Below are positions 26,501 through 39,600 of a stretch of 64,000 nucleotides of DNA, in pieces. Below the pieces are notes generated by a model that ran no database searches, was not told the origin of the DNA, and saw only the letters and a program-made list of their open reading frames with translations. The first letter of the stretch is position 1, and the number at the start of each line of letters is the position of its first letter. Source of the DNA: Acanthaster planci (taxonomy: Eukaryota > Echinodermata > Asteroidea > Valvatida > Acanthasteridae); contig NW_019091472.1 of assembly GCF_001949145.1 (NCBI RefSeq), forward strand, positions 673,786 to 737,785, in the 5' to 3' direction. Position numbers and translations under genes: made by a program.

Positions 26501-28843
26501 GCTCCATACTTCTCAGTTTATTTCATGCTGGAACAATCCATGTACAGTACATTGGAACAAATTCTGTTCCAACATTTTGTTAAAATTCTAATGAAATGAG
26601 ACTATTTCTAGACTTCCTCAGAAACCTTCAGATGGTAGTATGTTTAATGTTTTGATTCTCCATATTTTCCAAAGACAAAACAAAAATTAAGACCAAACAA
26701 AAAATCTGATGCCGTAATTTGTTTTTGCTTTGCTTTCCCCCAAATGCCTGTGCTTAAACTATTAAAGGTAGGATCTTCTTTATAACATAGTGCTTCCACA
26801 GTAAAAAGTAATGCGGGATGGCAAATATCTGACCTCACCCCAAGGGCAAATTATTGCAAGTTAACCACCAGCCTATCAAGATCATAATAGGCAGTGGCAA
26901 CCTTAATCCTCAATCTACCAAGCCAATACTCATGTACAGAAGTAACTACATGTACATCAGATGTACAATTCACACAATAACCAATTACTTGGTCCAAAAT
27001 CATTATGAAAACATTCAGTCTTTGCTGTTACAGTTCAAGTGTGAACAGAATTATTTGGTTCATTTTTATCTGTCTGTTTGAAAAAAGTGCACATTGATAG
27101 TTTCTGTTTTTTAAGGTGAGGATTATCTCCAAATGCAATTGGTCAAACCTTGCTGTGTACATGTGAATCTTGAATACAAAACTAGCCAATTCATCAGCAA
27201 TTAGAGAAATCTCACTTTAAATATCAGTCTCCAGTGACTTCTCGGTTTCCAGGGAAAAGATTATCTGATCATATCCAATTCCCTATGTTTTTTGTTGACA
27301 TGAAAGGGTATGGCATTTCAGTTTATAGGTATTCAACTGCACATAGGCCTACCTATCTTACTTTGCACCTATACTCATTCAATGTACATGTACATGTAAC
27401 ATGTCACAGCCAGGGCCCATTTCACCCAAACAAATGTATAAAAATTACAAAATTGGAACACATCCAGGAGAATTGATCCTTTAAAGCATCTCAATGTAAG
27501 TGGACATTTTCTGAGCATCATACAACATAAATGAGAAAATGATAAAGCATTCTGGCAGACATTTAGGGACACATGACAACATTATGTGTGTATTAAATAC
27601 ATACATATCAGATTGCAGCAATCTTACGTGTGTTACTTTCTCTTATTGCATTTTTAAGAGGAATGCATTATGGAAGTCACATGATGGTTGAAAATGATAC
27701 AAATCTCAACATTTAAGCTTTAGGGGATTTGTTAAAACTTTCCTTCCAAATAAATTCAAATTCTCTAAGAAAATCTTCTTGACAACTACTTTCAAAATGG
27801 AAATTTATGTTATTGGCATGTAAGTTTTGTTAGCACAGTTTAATAACTCGGAACAAACTTATAGCACCAATGAAAGTTCAACAAAACCTGTACGGAACTA
27901 CATCCCATCAAATTCCTACTGCAAGAAAAAAAAAGACATGTAAGTTTTCAACAAATGTTCTCTAGCTGATCTCTGCTCTCCATGAAAGGTGACTCATGCC
28001 ACTATGAACCCGGAACATCTGAAATTCACATATCAGTGCAATTCGTTGATAGGGCTGAAATTCTGACCAACCACTGTGGGAACTCTCAATGAAGAGATTT
28101 AAGGAACTTAAGAGTCATTGTGATTGACGAAGCACACAATAGAGCTTCCATGTATATTAGATTGCCAGAGCGTTAACGTCTCTTCCCTTAGCTTTGAAGC
28201 CATCCTGAGCATAGAAATTTTGAATTCACGGCCATATCCACAGAAAATATAGACGTTGGATGATGGAATGCAATTTTGCACAAGTTCTTCTTAAAGTGTG
28301 GAAGTTCACAAACGTGGATCACATCAGTGCATTTTTCTTTGTGCATGGCAAACAAGTACCTAAAAACAGACAAATTTATTGAGGATAATCTGCAGCTCAT
28401 GTACAAGCTTATGTGTTGCGTATCTAATGCAAAATAAAAACTCCTTTGCTGACAGTCCTTAGTATTTTGGCTTCAATGCAAAAATATGGAATACACATTT
28501 ACGTACGCAAACCTGGACGTACCCTGCAGGGCTCACTGTACACAGAAAATTTAGTTCCTAGTAAAAGCTATAGCTCTGTGATGCAAACACATTCAATTGC
28601 AGGATTTCAGCCTGTAAGAATTATGTTGTTTTGCATCAGAGGACCATTATCAAATGACATGCTAAAGGAAAACAAACAGAAAACATTTTCCTCTGTACAA
28701 GAACACTCATGCAAAGCTATAAACTTAACTAGAAATACAAGCTGGAAGCATCCTCACATGTAGTTTGACAACTTAGATTCCTGATGGTGAATAATATATG
28801 CACTCCCACCACACACAGAATGCGCATAACAAATTCAACTTAC

Positions 28844-28933
28844 ACTATCTTTCTTCTGTGTCATAGGTGGAGGTAGTTCCTTGTCTTTACCCTTGGCCTT
28901 CCGGAAGCCCAATGTTTTGCGTACAAAATTCAT
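28844..28933 (-). CDS. erg: Alternative first coding exon of ERG (PAS-less, ERG1b-like short isoform)
   Basis: On the minus strand an ATG at 28933 opens 30 codons (MNFVRKTLGFRKAKGKDKEL, then proline-rich PPP and MTQKKDS). They end exactly at a strong donor, GATAGT|GTAAGT, in phase 0, which is the phase needed to join VLSLG of the S1 exon at 11430. An in-frame TAA at 28964-28966, with no convincing acceptor between it and the ATG, marks this as a first exon with 5' UTR. The peptide is rich in Lys and Arg. Human KCNH2 isoform 1b also starts from its own basic first exon, located in the intron before the VLSLG exon and lacking the PAS domain. The sequences themselves are not similar. Transcription is inferred; no TATA box is evident. 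Confidence 0.75.
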
Positions 28934-31900
28934 TCTGTCAGCCTCTCTTGTTGTAGTCAAGGTTTAACGTGCACCAAATGCTAAGCAATCACCCTGTTCA
29001 TAGACATGTGCACGAACAAGCAGTTACTACCGACATGCTAGTTGGCATGGTGAGTCTTTCTGGATGGGTACAGTAGCACTGCTATGGTATTTGGCCTTCA
29101 TGTACATCGATGAAAAGCACAGTAGGTAGCTCCATCACGCCAATGGATCAGCCATTAGATAAGGTATTAACAACGGCATCAGTGAACACAGAATGAGATG
29201 ATGGCAGTGATAAAGATGATGTTTACACACCCAGCCTGCAATGCTGATGAGGGCTGCGGACAGCATAGAAGGGACGAGGAGGCCAGGAAGTATTCACTCC
29301 TATCTTTTCCTATTGGCATTCCGATGGGAGTGCTGTGGTGAAACTGAGTACAGCATGGACCAATAACCACTGCACAGACCAGAGACACACGACACTCGAT
29401 GCTCTGATATAGCCTGATAGCTCGAACCAGACTGACGAGTGGTCTGCATAGCCAGGCACTGTCAGCCAATATGATGATGCCTGCATCCCCATCTCCATTT
29501 CAGCTCAACTCAGATCAGCATGACCCAAATGTATATGCCTCCACACCGCCACACCGCCACACGTGCCCATGGGCCACACAAAAGGATAGGCTTTTGTGCA
29601 CTAGGGCTCAGCCAATATGAAAATCAATAATTTAATTGAAATGTTTTCATTACTGTTCTCCATATCTTGCCAATTCCATTCCACTGGAAGGGGGTTGCCA
29701 AATCTACTTCATGAGACTTGTGTAGTAGTGGCTCCCATCAGAGGAGCAAGGGGAGAAGCAGGTTTTATTTAGCATCCGTTACGGGTGATATTATCAGACG
29801 TAAATAATCCAAGCATGTGGGGATTATGAGGCAAGCCTATTGCCTTGCACAGAGCAGCTCTGATGAAGCTTAGCATGCAACAACATCCTAGGGGACATGG
29901 TTTAGTCATAGATTTTCCTCACCAGGCCCTGGGTTTGATCATACAGTTCACAGCACCCTTCAGGCCTTATGGCCAGCCGCTGCCTGTCCAGGCATGCAAT
30001 TGCGTTATTTGCCAGAACTTGGTCCACATAATTACAGCATGGGTTATCAAAATGATACGATATGGCAATCTGGTATTGCGAGGCACGCGCTTGCATGCCA
30101 TGACTGACAGGAAAAATCCCGAGATCATATTGATGCAAGGATCTGTAGGATTCCCAATGGCTCTTCTCTTTTTAATGATTTTCTGGCAGGACGACTACTG
30201 ATTAATTTAAATGTTACCAATACACGATTGCAGATATAGTGACCTTGACTGAATCAAGTTTCCTGATAACTTAATGAACTGCCGCTACACTGCAATATTC
30301 TCTTGTTGTGGGACCCCCCTTCCGAGAGCCACGCCATTTTTTCTTTTCTTTTTTTTTGAACATGCGTGTTATCAAATTTGGTGTGACTGCAGGCATTTAG
30401 GTATACTGAGGAGATCCATTCCACAAATGATTTGGGGGATGTATCTACATGTGTACATAGGGTTAATATCCCACTGTAAATGTATATAATCTCGGAGAAT
30501 ACAAACATAAATCCAAAGGCTGTACATATGCAATATTATACATCAGACAATTAAAAAACAATTACAAAGTACAAGTTTTTTTTAAACATGAACAAAGGTC
30601 TTAATTTGGAGATGGAAAAAAAGGCTTTGGAGCAGCAGCTAAGCACTCCTCTGTGACCTTTTTCCCCCAATTTTCTTGGCTTTAGAAATGCCAGTGCTTC
30701 ACATTCAGAGTATTAGAAATCCATCCTCCTACCTTCAAACATTTTCATTAACATGCTCAATTTCTGAGTATGTTTTTGGAAAATAAATTCCTTAACTTTT
30801 TCCCTCTCTAGCCGTCAACTTGAATACACTGCTGCCAATGTATCATAGCCACTCAAAGACATCGGCTGGTGTTTAACTTTCAGCTACTAAAAGTCCAAAA
30901 TCCACGTCACTGAGACCACCAGAACCACTATCATGTGATTAGCAAGGGTCTGAACTCACTACTCATGCAATCGAGAATGCGTCTACCTCATCCTTAGATA
31001 GTCTTGACTCAATTCTCCAACACAGTTTTTCTAGGTCAACCAGGCCATCAGGTGGAGCTACAGTAAGTAGGCCAGCCACCATCAAGGTCTCCACGCTGCA
31101 TCCTACTGAGCCTACTCATCAGATCAATACAGAAACACCCACATAGGTATATACTGTAGCTTTTAAACACTTAACAGAAATTGTGCCTGGCACGCCACTG
31201 CCACTGTTTACACGGCAGGAAAAACTGTAGTCAACACAATAAGGCAGGAGTGCATCTTAATTCACAGGGTGGGCTGGAGACGTGCTGGTTTGAGGCTGCT
31301 CTGTACATGGTGCTGATGTTTTGACAAAGGTTTCAATTACTTGCAGTGGGTGTGTAACATGTTTCTGCCAATTTCAAATTTGCTTTTCGACCAGCATGGA
31401 TTTATTAATTGATTCAGATTTGTAAATTGATTCAGATATTTGTGAAGATGTGGCCAATGCATAGGAAAAGTACATGTACACTGAGCATCTCAAGATTCAG
31501 CTTACTTTCTGTGACTGGGGTTGCAGTTCAAGCCTATGCCATTCCCCATTTGGTCATTTTTTGTGGCGACTCTAAGTACGACGTACACGTACAGCGAAGA
31601 GCATGCTAATTTTACCAGCAGAATGTTCGGGCTTTTAAAATAGTAACAAGGATATGTGCACCTTGATAAAAATTGGGCACATGACATTATACTGCACTAA
31701 ATGGACACAAATCCCCAGCCTGTGATCAAAAGAATCATTACAATTTCTAGATCTTGTTGATGGAAGCAGAACTGTGCTTAAAAGGGTTTCACTCTGGTAC
31801 AAGTTTTCATAATAACCAGGAACATAGAGAACCATAAATTCTTCAGACAAAAAAGAACAATTATCCCACAACTTCCACAAACTGCTAAATATGTTCCACA

Positions 31901-34001
31901 TAACTTTAAGCAATACTGCAAATCACCATTTACATGTACATGTACCTGGACTAAATGTGAAACCGGATGGAAAACCAATTGAACATATAAAACCCCCTTT
32001 ATGTTAAATGTTTATGTATAATACACAGGCTGTATCAGAATATGAAAGACTTTTGGGTAACAAATCTGAACAAACATGGGTCTCCATGACTGGCATTTTT
32101 GGTGGTGTACTGGAAACTACTCCAAGCCTTGAGATAGAGACTGTAAACACAGCAAAAGAGGCAGAACTTATTTAAATGACAGAAATCTCTCTGTTCATGA
32201 AGCAACAGAAAGCCCACATATTGCACAGAAAATGCTTTATACTTGAGTCAGAATATCTACCGAAATTACATGTACAAAGATATCAAGCTTCTGGATGATG
32301 AAATGGGATTTTTTCAGCTTTTCCTTCATGAAAGATAAAAAATTCCATCACATTGCTTGCTGAACAAAGGTAGTGAATATGACTGCAAGTATTGACATCA
32401 CAAATGTCACCAGTAATCACCGAATTCAACAAGCTCAATTCAGCAATATTGTGGATTGCTTGTCTAGTTAGCCAGTTCAACATCCCAACCGTGCATGTAC
32501 ATTTCAAGGCTTGACTATTTCCAAATTTGGTTTAAACATGCAAGAGATAAATGTGCATGAGTCTGTTGGGACAACGCCAACTACAATTGTATGTCACTGA
32601 GTGGCAATTTTGATCATGAATGATGATTAACTGCATTCCTAGATCTTGACTGTTCTCAAGATGAGTCTGCAGGTGCAGGGTGACTGAAACAAATTGAGAC
32701 CAGTATTTTCTCAATCTCAGCTATACCTCTGAGATACAGTGTTCCTTCAAAAGGGTGTTATGAAGGCCTGGCTATTGGCTGGAGTCACTCTGCCTGTCTG
32801 GAGCTGAGTACAGTGTCTTGCCCGTGTCTCCTGACAGGGCCCGGCCTTAACCCCTCTTAAGTGGAAGAGAATTTGATTATCTGATTAGACAAGCCAGCCC
32901 ATTACATGGGTCTCTGCACGGTGAGCAATCCCCTGCAAGTTGCCGGCCAAAATCTTCCACAACGATCATTTCCCCTAGTTAACAAGATTCATGGTTAGAG
33001 CAAGTGCGTAGATTGCTGAATTAATAAGTGTTCTTTAAGGTGACTGCCTCCCAAGTCTGTGTGACATACAGTTGCTGCTTTAAAACAACACCCATGCCTG
33101 CTCAGGTATGTAATTGGAAACCTGTTTTTTTTTTTTTTAGTCCTGCAAATTACTGGTGGATTCATTTTCCTGAAGTTGTCAGCCTAGGTAATTATTAGGA
33201 GGCATTCTGGGAATGCCAGCATGGCCTACACTGCTAGCTTCATCAGTAACATGATCAGAGATCTCTTGTAATATGTTTCTTGTGTGCTCTTACCAGTAGA
33301 AGCCACATCACTGCAACGCAACCCAGGAAAGGAAGCCATGCACAAAGTTGACAGGAGGGACACCTTGACATATGCCAGAGACCAAATCGTGTTAACATTG
33401 ATCCTCGGGAAATATGTTTAACCCTCCTAATGTTTCAACAGTCCAATTTTGGGATAATCCATTCACTTGGGTAGAATTCCCTCAAAATGTCTTGCCAAAG
33501 TCCATGACCTTTTTGAAGGAATTTGGAGATGAAATATTACTATTACAGCAACTTTCTGAGGGAATCTCAGCATTAAAGCTTTTCATATATGCTCAGATTT
33601 CGAGCAATAAGACATTAGTACTTAAATGTAGGCACAGAACCTTTTCTTTCGTTACTGAATTTATAGCCTTTCTGGTTATGGGGTTAACTTCACGGACAAA
33701 CTCATCAAAAAAAATTGACTGATACAACTGAATGCACTGATGACAACTTCTTACAGTACCGAACAACAAAGCAGGAATTTTCCTAATATAATTACTGGCT
33801 ATACTGCTTTCAAGTGTTATGCGATCTGCTCTTTCTTGAATACCCTGAGGGGACACGTCTGACACTTATCATCTACCAAGCTCTTTGATAGTAATGTAAT
33901 TAATGTGCAAGTTTAAGTGCTGGTAATTTAAACTCCTTAGCAGAATTCAAATTTAATCAATAAAAATACTAATTAAAGTTGAAAAAAGACCACTGCATAA
34001 G

Positions 34002-34177
34002 CAGGGGTGTGTGAGTGGCCACTTTAATTAAAGCTGAAAACAGCTAGGAAAAAGCTGAAATGTAAAATGTTTCCATACTTTTTTATAGACATGGTGTGCA
34101 AAAAAGCTGAAATTCAGGGTCAACATCTACACCAAAAAAGCTGAAATCAGCTGAAAAGCTGAATGCTCACACCCCTA
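34002..34177. mobile_element. Small inverted-repeat element (hAT-like MITE)
   Basis: The ends are caggggtgtgtgag at 34002 and ctcacacccctaa near 34165-34177, imperfect inverted repeats of about 14 bp. CAGGGGTG-type termini are common in hAT-superfamily elements. The flanks share ataag (gcataag on the left, aataag on the right) but no exact 8-bp duplication. The interior repeats the word agctgaaa about six times. There is no coding capacity. Confidence 0.5.
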
Positions 34178-34716
34178 ATAAGTTACAAAGGACACTATTT
34201 TATGAAATTATATGCTCATACTACAGTAGTAGTAAGCAGTGATAATACAAATATAACATGGTTTTTCAGAGTGGATTATTGACATCAGCACCCCAATGAG
34301 GAATGAATTTCACAAAATACTAAGCATGTGGTTCCAGAGGCAAAGTCAATGATTTGGACACCTATCGGACATCTTACGTGCACAGGGAATTAGTAAACGT
34401 AAGCATTATGCTCTCACTGTCACCTCATAAGTCTTCACATGATCCTGTTATCCCTGATCAATGAGTACATTGTTTATTATTGGAAAATAGATTTCGTTAA
34501 CTCTCTCTATGCAATCAAACCATTAGCCATTCCAAAATTTTGCCAACCATGTAAAAAAGTGATTTTTTTTCTTTTTACCTCTGTTGTCACAGATTTCCAT
34601 AACCCATCATGCGGAATTTATGCCGGGAAGGAAGAAATGGAATGGACTTCATTCAACATAAAAAAGGAAACCCATAACGTATGCAGTCATTGTAAATGTG
34701 CAACCCTACGGGTCCA

Positions 34717-35157
34717 NNNNNNNNNNNNNNNNNNNNNNNNNNNNNNNNNNNNNNNNNNNNNNNNNNNNNNNNNNNNNNNNNNNNNNNNNNNNNNNNNNNN
34801 NNNNNNNNNNNNNNNNNNNNNNNNNNNNNNNNNNNNNNNNNNNNNNNNNNNNNNNNNNNNNNNNNNNNNNNNNNNNNNNNNNNNNNNNNNNNNNNNNNNN
34901 NNNNNNNNNNNNNNNNNNNNNNNNNNNNNNNNNNNNNNNNNNNNNNNNNNNNNNNNNNNNNNNNNNNNNNNNNNNNNNNNNNNNNNNNNNNNNNNNNNNN
35001 NNNNNNNNNNNNNNNNNNNNNNNNNNNNNNNNNNNNNNNNNNNNNNNNNNNNNNNNNNNNNNNNNNNNNNNNNNNNNNNNNNNNNNNNNNNNNNNNNNNN
35101 NNNNNNNNNNNNNNNNNNNNNNNNNNNNNNNNNNNNNNNNNNNNNNNNNNNNNNNNN
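34717..35157. other. Assembly gap (441 N)
   Basis: A run of 441 undetermined bases within the large ERG intron. Frames that cross it are meaningless. Confidence 1.
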
Positions 35158-36419
35158 AAATTCTCACTTGAATTAGTGGTCTGCACCCCTACATGCATCA
35201 GAACACCACAAACCAGTCATGGGTTCCATAAACACTGGATGCAAACAACCGACTGGGCACACACCTTGACATGGAACAATGCGTGGCACATTTTGGAAGA
35301 CAGGTCAGAGTAAAATCCAGTACATGTATACCTATTAGAAGTGAAGCAAGCATAGGGAAGCATTTAGCTGTAAGAGTCATAAGGCACCATTTCCTATGGT
35401 TGGACAGTGATGGCCAGCACAAGGAGGGAAAAATGTTTACTTTACTCAACCAAAACACTACTGTGCTGTTTATGGACTACTGCTACACGTACATGTATGT
35501 ACTAATACACTGGACTCCTGAACAGTGAAATGGACGGAAAACTTAAACCCACTGAAGCGTTGCTACCAGTACCACTATTCACTAAAGGTCAGTTACATTC
35601 TTCTGTGAAGATACCACGGATTTGTGCATATTCAGATGAAAATTGTTTGCGTGTAATCTGTACCACACAAACTTGTGCATTAATTTGAATGCACAATTGT
35701 TGCATTGCAACTTACAGGATGAGTTTTCAGGATGACGATGGCATAAACGAGTACAAAGAAATGAAAGGTGACAAGATTCACCAAGTCACTGAAGATCTAC
35801 ATGTAGCAATTACTTGTAAAGGTAAATTTTGTCAATGGTAAAAAGACTATATTTGTTTGAAAACTTTTTTGTTTTGTTGTGTGCTTAGCAGAAAGGCATT
35901 CAAGCATTTTTTCCCCTTACAACTAATACTGCAAGTGGATTGATTACAGACAGTTGAGCGTATTCGCATAACACTTACAACCTTGCACATTACATGGTGT
36001 ACATGTATTTGTTGAATACTTGATGTGGCAATATACCATCATGCAGTTCATCTCACAGAACTTTTATTTGACTCACCAAAAAATGCATTGTATATGTGCC
36101 GGAGATTACATTTGAAGGTATTATGACATGTAATGAATTCAAATCCTGATTAGCCTTTTACGTGCTAACCTCTTTTCTACCTCCAATAACAATTTAAAAT
36201 TCACTAGGTAAATTATCCAATGCGATCCATTTGGTGACAATTAAATGCTTTGCGTTCCACGGCATGACACATCCATTATAAATTAGTCTGCGTATTTGAC
36301 CATTTCAATCCATTTTCGGGCAAATCTCGGTAGCAATTCCACCGCAACTCCTCCGTCATTTTACTACAATCCACAGATTAGCCCGGGCCCTTATGAAGGC
36401 TGATTAGCAATGTACCTAC

Positions 36420-36615
36420 GTAATATGGTGTAGCACAACTGACGTCACTGACAGTGGGCACGAAAGTGCCGCAGCGCGCAAACACAGCAGCCGACAAATA
36501 TAATTAATGTCTGTGCACTCCAGCAGGCAGACTGGATGCCGGCAGCCATATATTAAGGTCAGCGACTCACAAATTTCTCCCCCATGTGACGGTCAGATAT
36601 AAATAGCATTAGAAC
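36420..36615. promoter_or_regulatory. Candidate promoter or enhancer patch (CRE plus TATA-like box)
   Basis: The patch is richer in GC and CpG than its surroundings. A full CRE palindrome TGACGTCA lies at 36440-36447, gccgcagcgcgc follows, and a good TATA-like box TATAAATAG lies at 36598-36606 on the plus strand. The spacing would suit a promoter firing to the right, but no reading frame starts downstream. An intronic enhancer of ERG or an unannotated noncoding transcript are alternatives. The support is motif-level only. Confidence 0.3.
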
Positions 36616-39600
36616 CACTGGACAAGAAAAAAGGCATTCTGTGCCCACTCGTTACTAAGTACATGTACAGGCACTGCAAATACGTAAACACAGATGGATG
36701 CATGCAGTGCAATTGAGAGGACTCATAGAAATATAATGGAAGTTGTACCAGGACCATGAAGGTCATTCATACTACAAATTTTGTGAAGCTGTAGGGTAAC
36801 AATATTTTTGCACTTCATGGTAACATCTCTGACTTACTGAAGTAACACATGGAAAACAAAACCCATTTACTAATGTTTAAACATCACTGAATCTTCATAA
36901 TTTCAAAGGCAAACAAATACTTACAAGAATGATTTTCAACACTAAGCAAGAGACCAAAAATTTAAAAAACCCACAAATTTCAAAGGAAATGTCCGTTTAA
37001 CTGTCATTTAATTATCCTTACATTATGGACTCAACAATTTATAGAAATTTCTGAAATGTTGTGTGTTCACTCTTTCTTTTCCTACAAACCATGTGACTTT
37101 AAGCTTGACAAATTTATGTTGAAAAAATCTGACTCTTTGATACTTTGCTGGGAACAGTTCCAAAGGTTCTGTGCGCTTTTTGTGTGTCCTGCTACTGCGT
37201 AATGTGGCACAAAACAGAAATGTTTACGTAGAACATAAAGCTATTGTTTTAAACAAGAAGCTTGACAAGTGATTTCTGTTCCAAAGTTTCCAAAGAAAAC
37301 TGTGATCCCAAATGTTTTTTAAAAAGTATGGCCGCAACCACAATGTGCAAATGGGGGAAATTTTGCCACTTCAACAACAGACAATTAACTGCAAATGTTT
37401 GCTAACGCGAGAATTGCTTGTTTGATGTAACAGTCTTTATCATTTTGCTACAGCCAGTTACTGAACAACAGAGTCATTACTTTTCACAAGACAATCATGA
37501 ATTTGAAGCAGTTTGATCCGCATCATTAGTTGGCAGATAGCCACAGGATTGAAACAGCATAGTGAAGGCAATAATTACAGCTAAATCATTTCATGTTATC
37601 TCACAAATGCTCACTTATTCAGGGTATCCACTCATATGTTGTTATTGCACATAGCATGGTAATTGATGTACCAGTAACATGCCTCCTTTTGTAAGCAGAA
37701 TTTTTGTGCAAATGGAAATTTGGAATGCATTTTAATGGGATCAGAGGTGACATACCGTATTCATGTTAGCAAAAAGGAAAGCTGGTGGTATGAAAGTTTT
37801 GTTCTAAACAAATTAGTCAACAACCACATTAACGTAATTTTGTTTTCAATGAAAGCACATAAGGTCTTCAAACATTCCACATAAAATTCAATGTTACAGA
37901 ACCTGTGGATTCACAAAAAATATCAATGACGTTCATGTTTTGAGCAACGCCATTCAAACCATGAGAGTGCAGTATTTATCAAATTATGACTGAAATAGTC
38001 ACAAACCTTTAGAAATGGCACTACAAAGGTTGAAAATAAAAGATATGAACACAACGATACCCTTCAAGGATTCCTTTAAAAACTTTGGAATGCACAGTCC
38101 TCTTCGTATATTCCTTCTCACACAGATAACTAGAAAATACAGTCATGAAAAAATGTAAATGATGGAAGCTTAATATATATGAAACCGTACATTAGTGTCA
38201 TTTCCTGAATCAAGCCAATCAAACCAAGTTACATGTATATGTCACTAGAGGACGAGAAACTCAAGAAGTCTCTGCTGCAGACAGCATGAATGATTGGATA
38301 TGTTACACAGAGATACTCTGTCGGCTAGCAAACTCAACATTCATTGCAGGCTGCTCTTTTTTTAGTCAGGTGCTTGATGATTTGTAATTAACACTATCTG
38401 TGCACAAAAAACAAAGACACTATCTCCCTTCGCATCCGATATTGAATTATCCAGCGCGCACACACGCCCGTGCAGCACTGCTTGGGCTACACCACTTATT
38501 TTGCAGCCCACTCCTTATTGATTTCCAATATGAATGGATCGGACTCCTGGGCCCCTGTGGCCATCATGCGTTATTTATTGCTGGTCGTGATAAAAAAAGG
38601 AGTTAGAAAGAGAAGAAAAAGGCCAGGTGATATGTGCGCATGGCGTGTTGAATTTCCCCTATGAAGTGGCTTGAATAAAACTAAATAAGAAAAATGTTAC
38701 ACGACCTGGCACCAAGTCAGAGTGGTAGACCCAGTGAATGAATACTCATCGGAGTTCCAACCCCCCCCACACACACACCCACAGTAACGGAGCTGACTTC
38801 TTCGACTAATTTTGCCTTCCCCTTAAGCTAATGCTAACATTTTGAAATGACAAGAATAATTCAGTTTCAAAGGCAGGCACTGAAACAGTTGCATACAAAA
38901 ACAACAACCCTCACAGTCCGTAGGTCTGAATGCTTATTCCAGTGATGAAATTCGTATGGTGGTTTGTAGAAATTAGCCCTACCCACGAAAGGCGAAAGGG
39001 AAAGTAAATACTTCTCAGACATTTATAAAATGGAAAAAAATTCTGAAGTAACAACTATGAACAGAATGAATACAGTAGATGCTTGTAAAAATGAACAGCT
39101 AAAAACACTAAACTAGTGACCAGCAAACAAACCAGTTCTAGGTTATGAATACTAAGATACACCTGTATATCCCTTAATAATTAATTGATCTATGATGAAC
39201 TTCACCTGCAATTTCTGTGTTCCTGGTGTACTACTACATTGTACGTTCATCATCATCTGACAAGAAACTGACTTATGATTTTTGACAACACATCTATCTG
39301 GAATATCATTAAATGATAAAATCGTTCTCTAGCTACCAGACAGATTTCCAGAAAAATGTCACAAACTGCATTCACAATTGCAGTTACTGTTGGGTTGCCC
39401 AATCTTAATGCCATGCATATGTAAACGTAATCATGTTTCAAACAACAGTTTCAAAAAATGGGGCATTGTGTGATCCACTCTCTTGTCACTGTCAGTTTGT
39501 GTTATTCTTCAATTACAATGAGCACATTACTGCGAACATGGATCCAACTTCCAATATGAACATGCCTCAGGGAATGAGTAATTATCATTCACCTGTGCCA

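Noticed and set aside
29845-30201. A 118-codon plus-strand frame near the alternative ERG exon
   Set aside because: No recognisable family and no codon or splice support. It lies antisense to the region just upstream of the alternative first exon.
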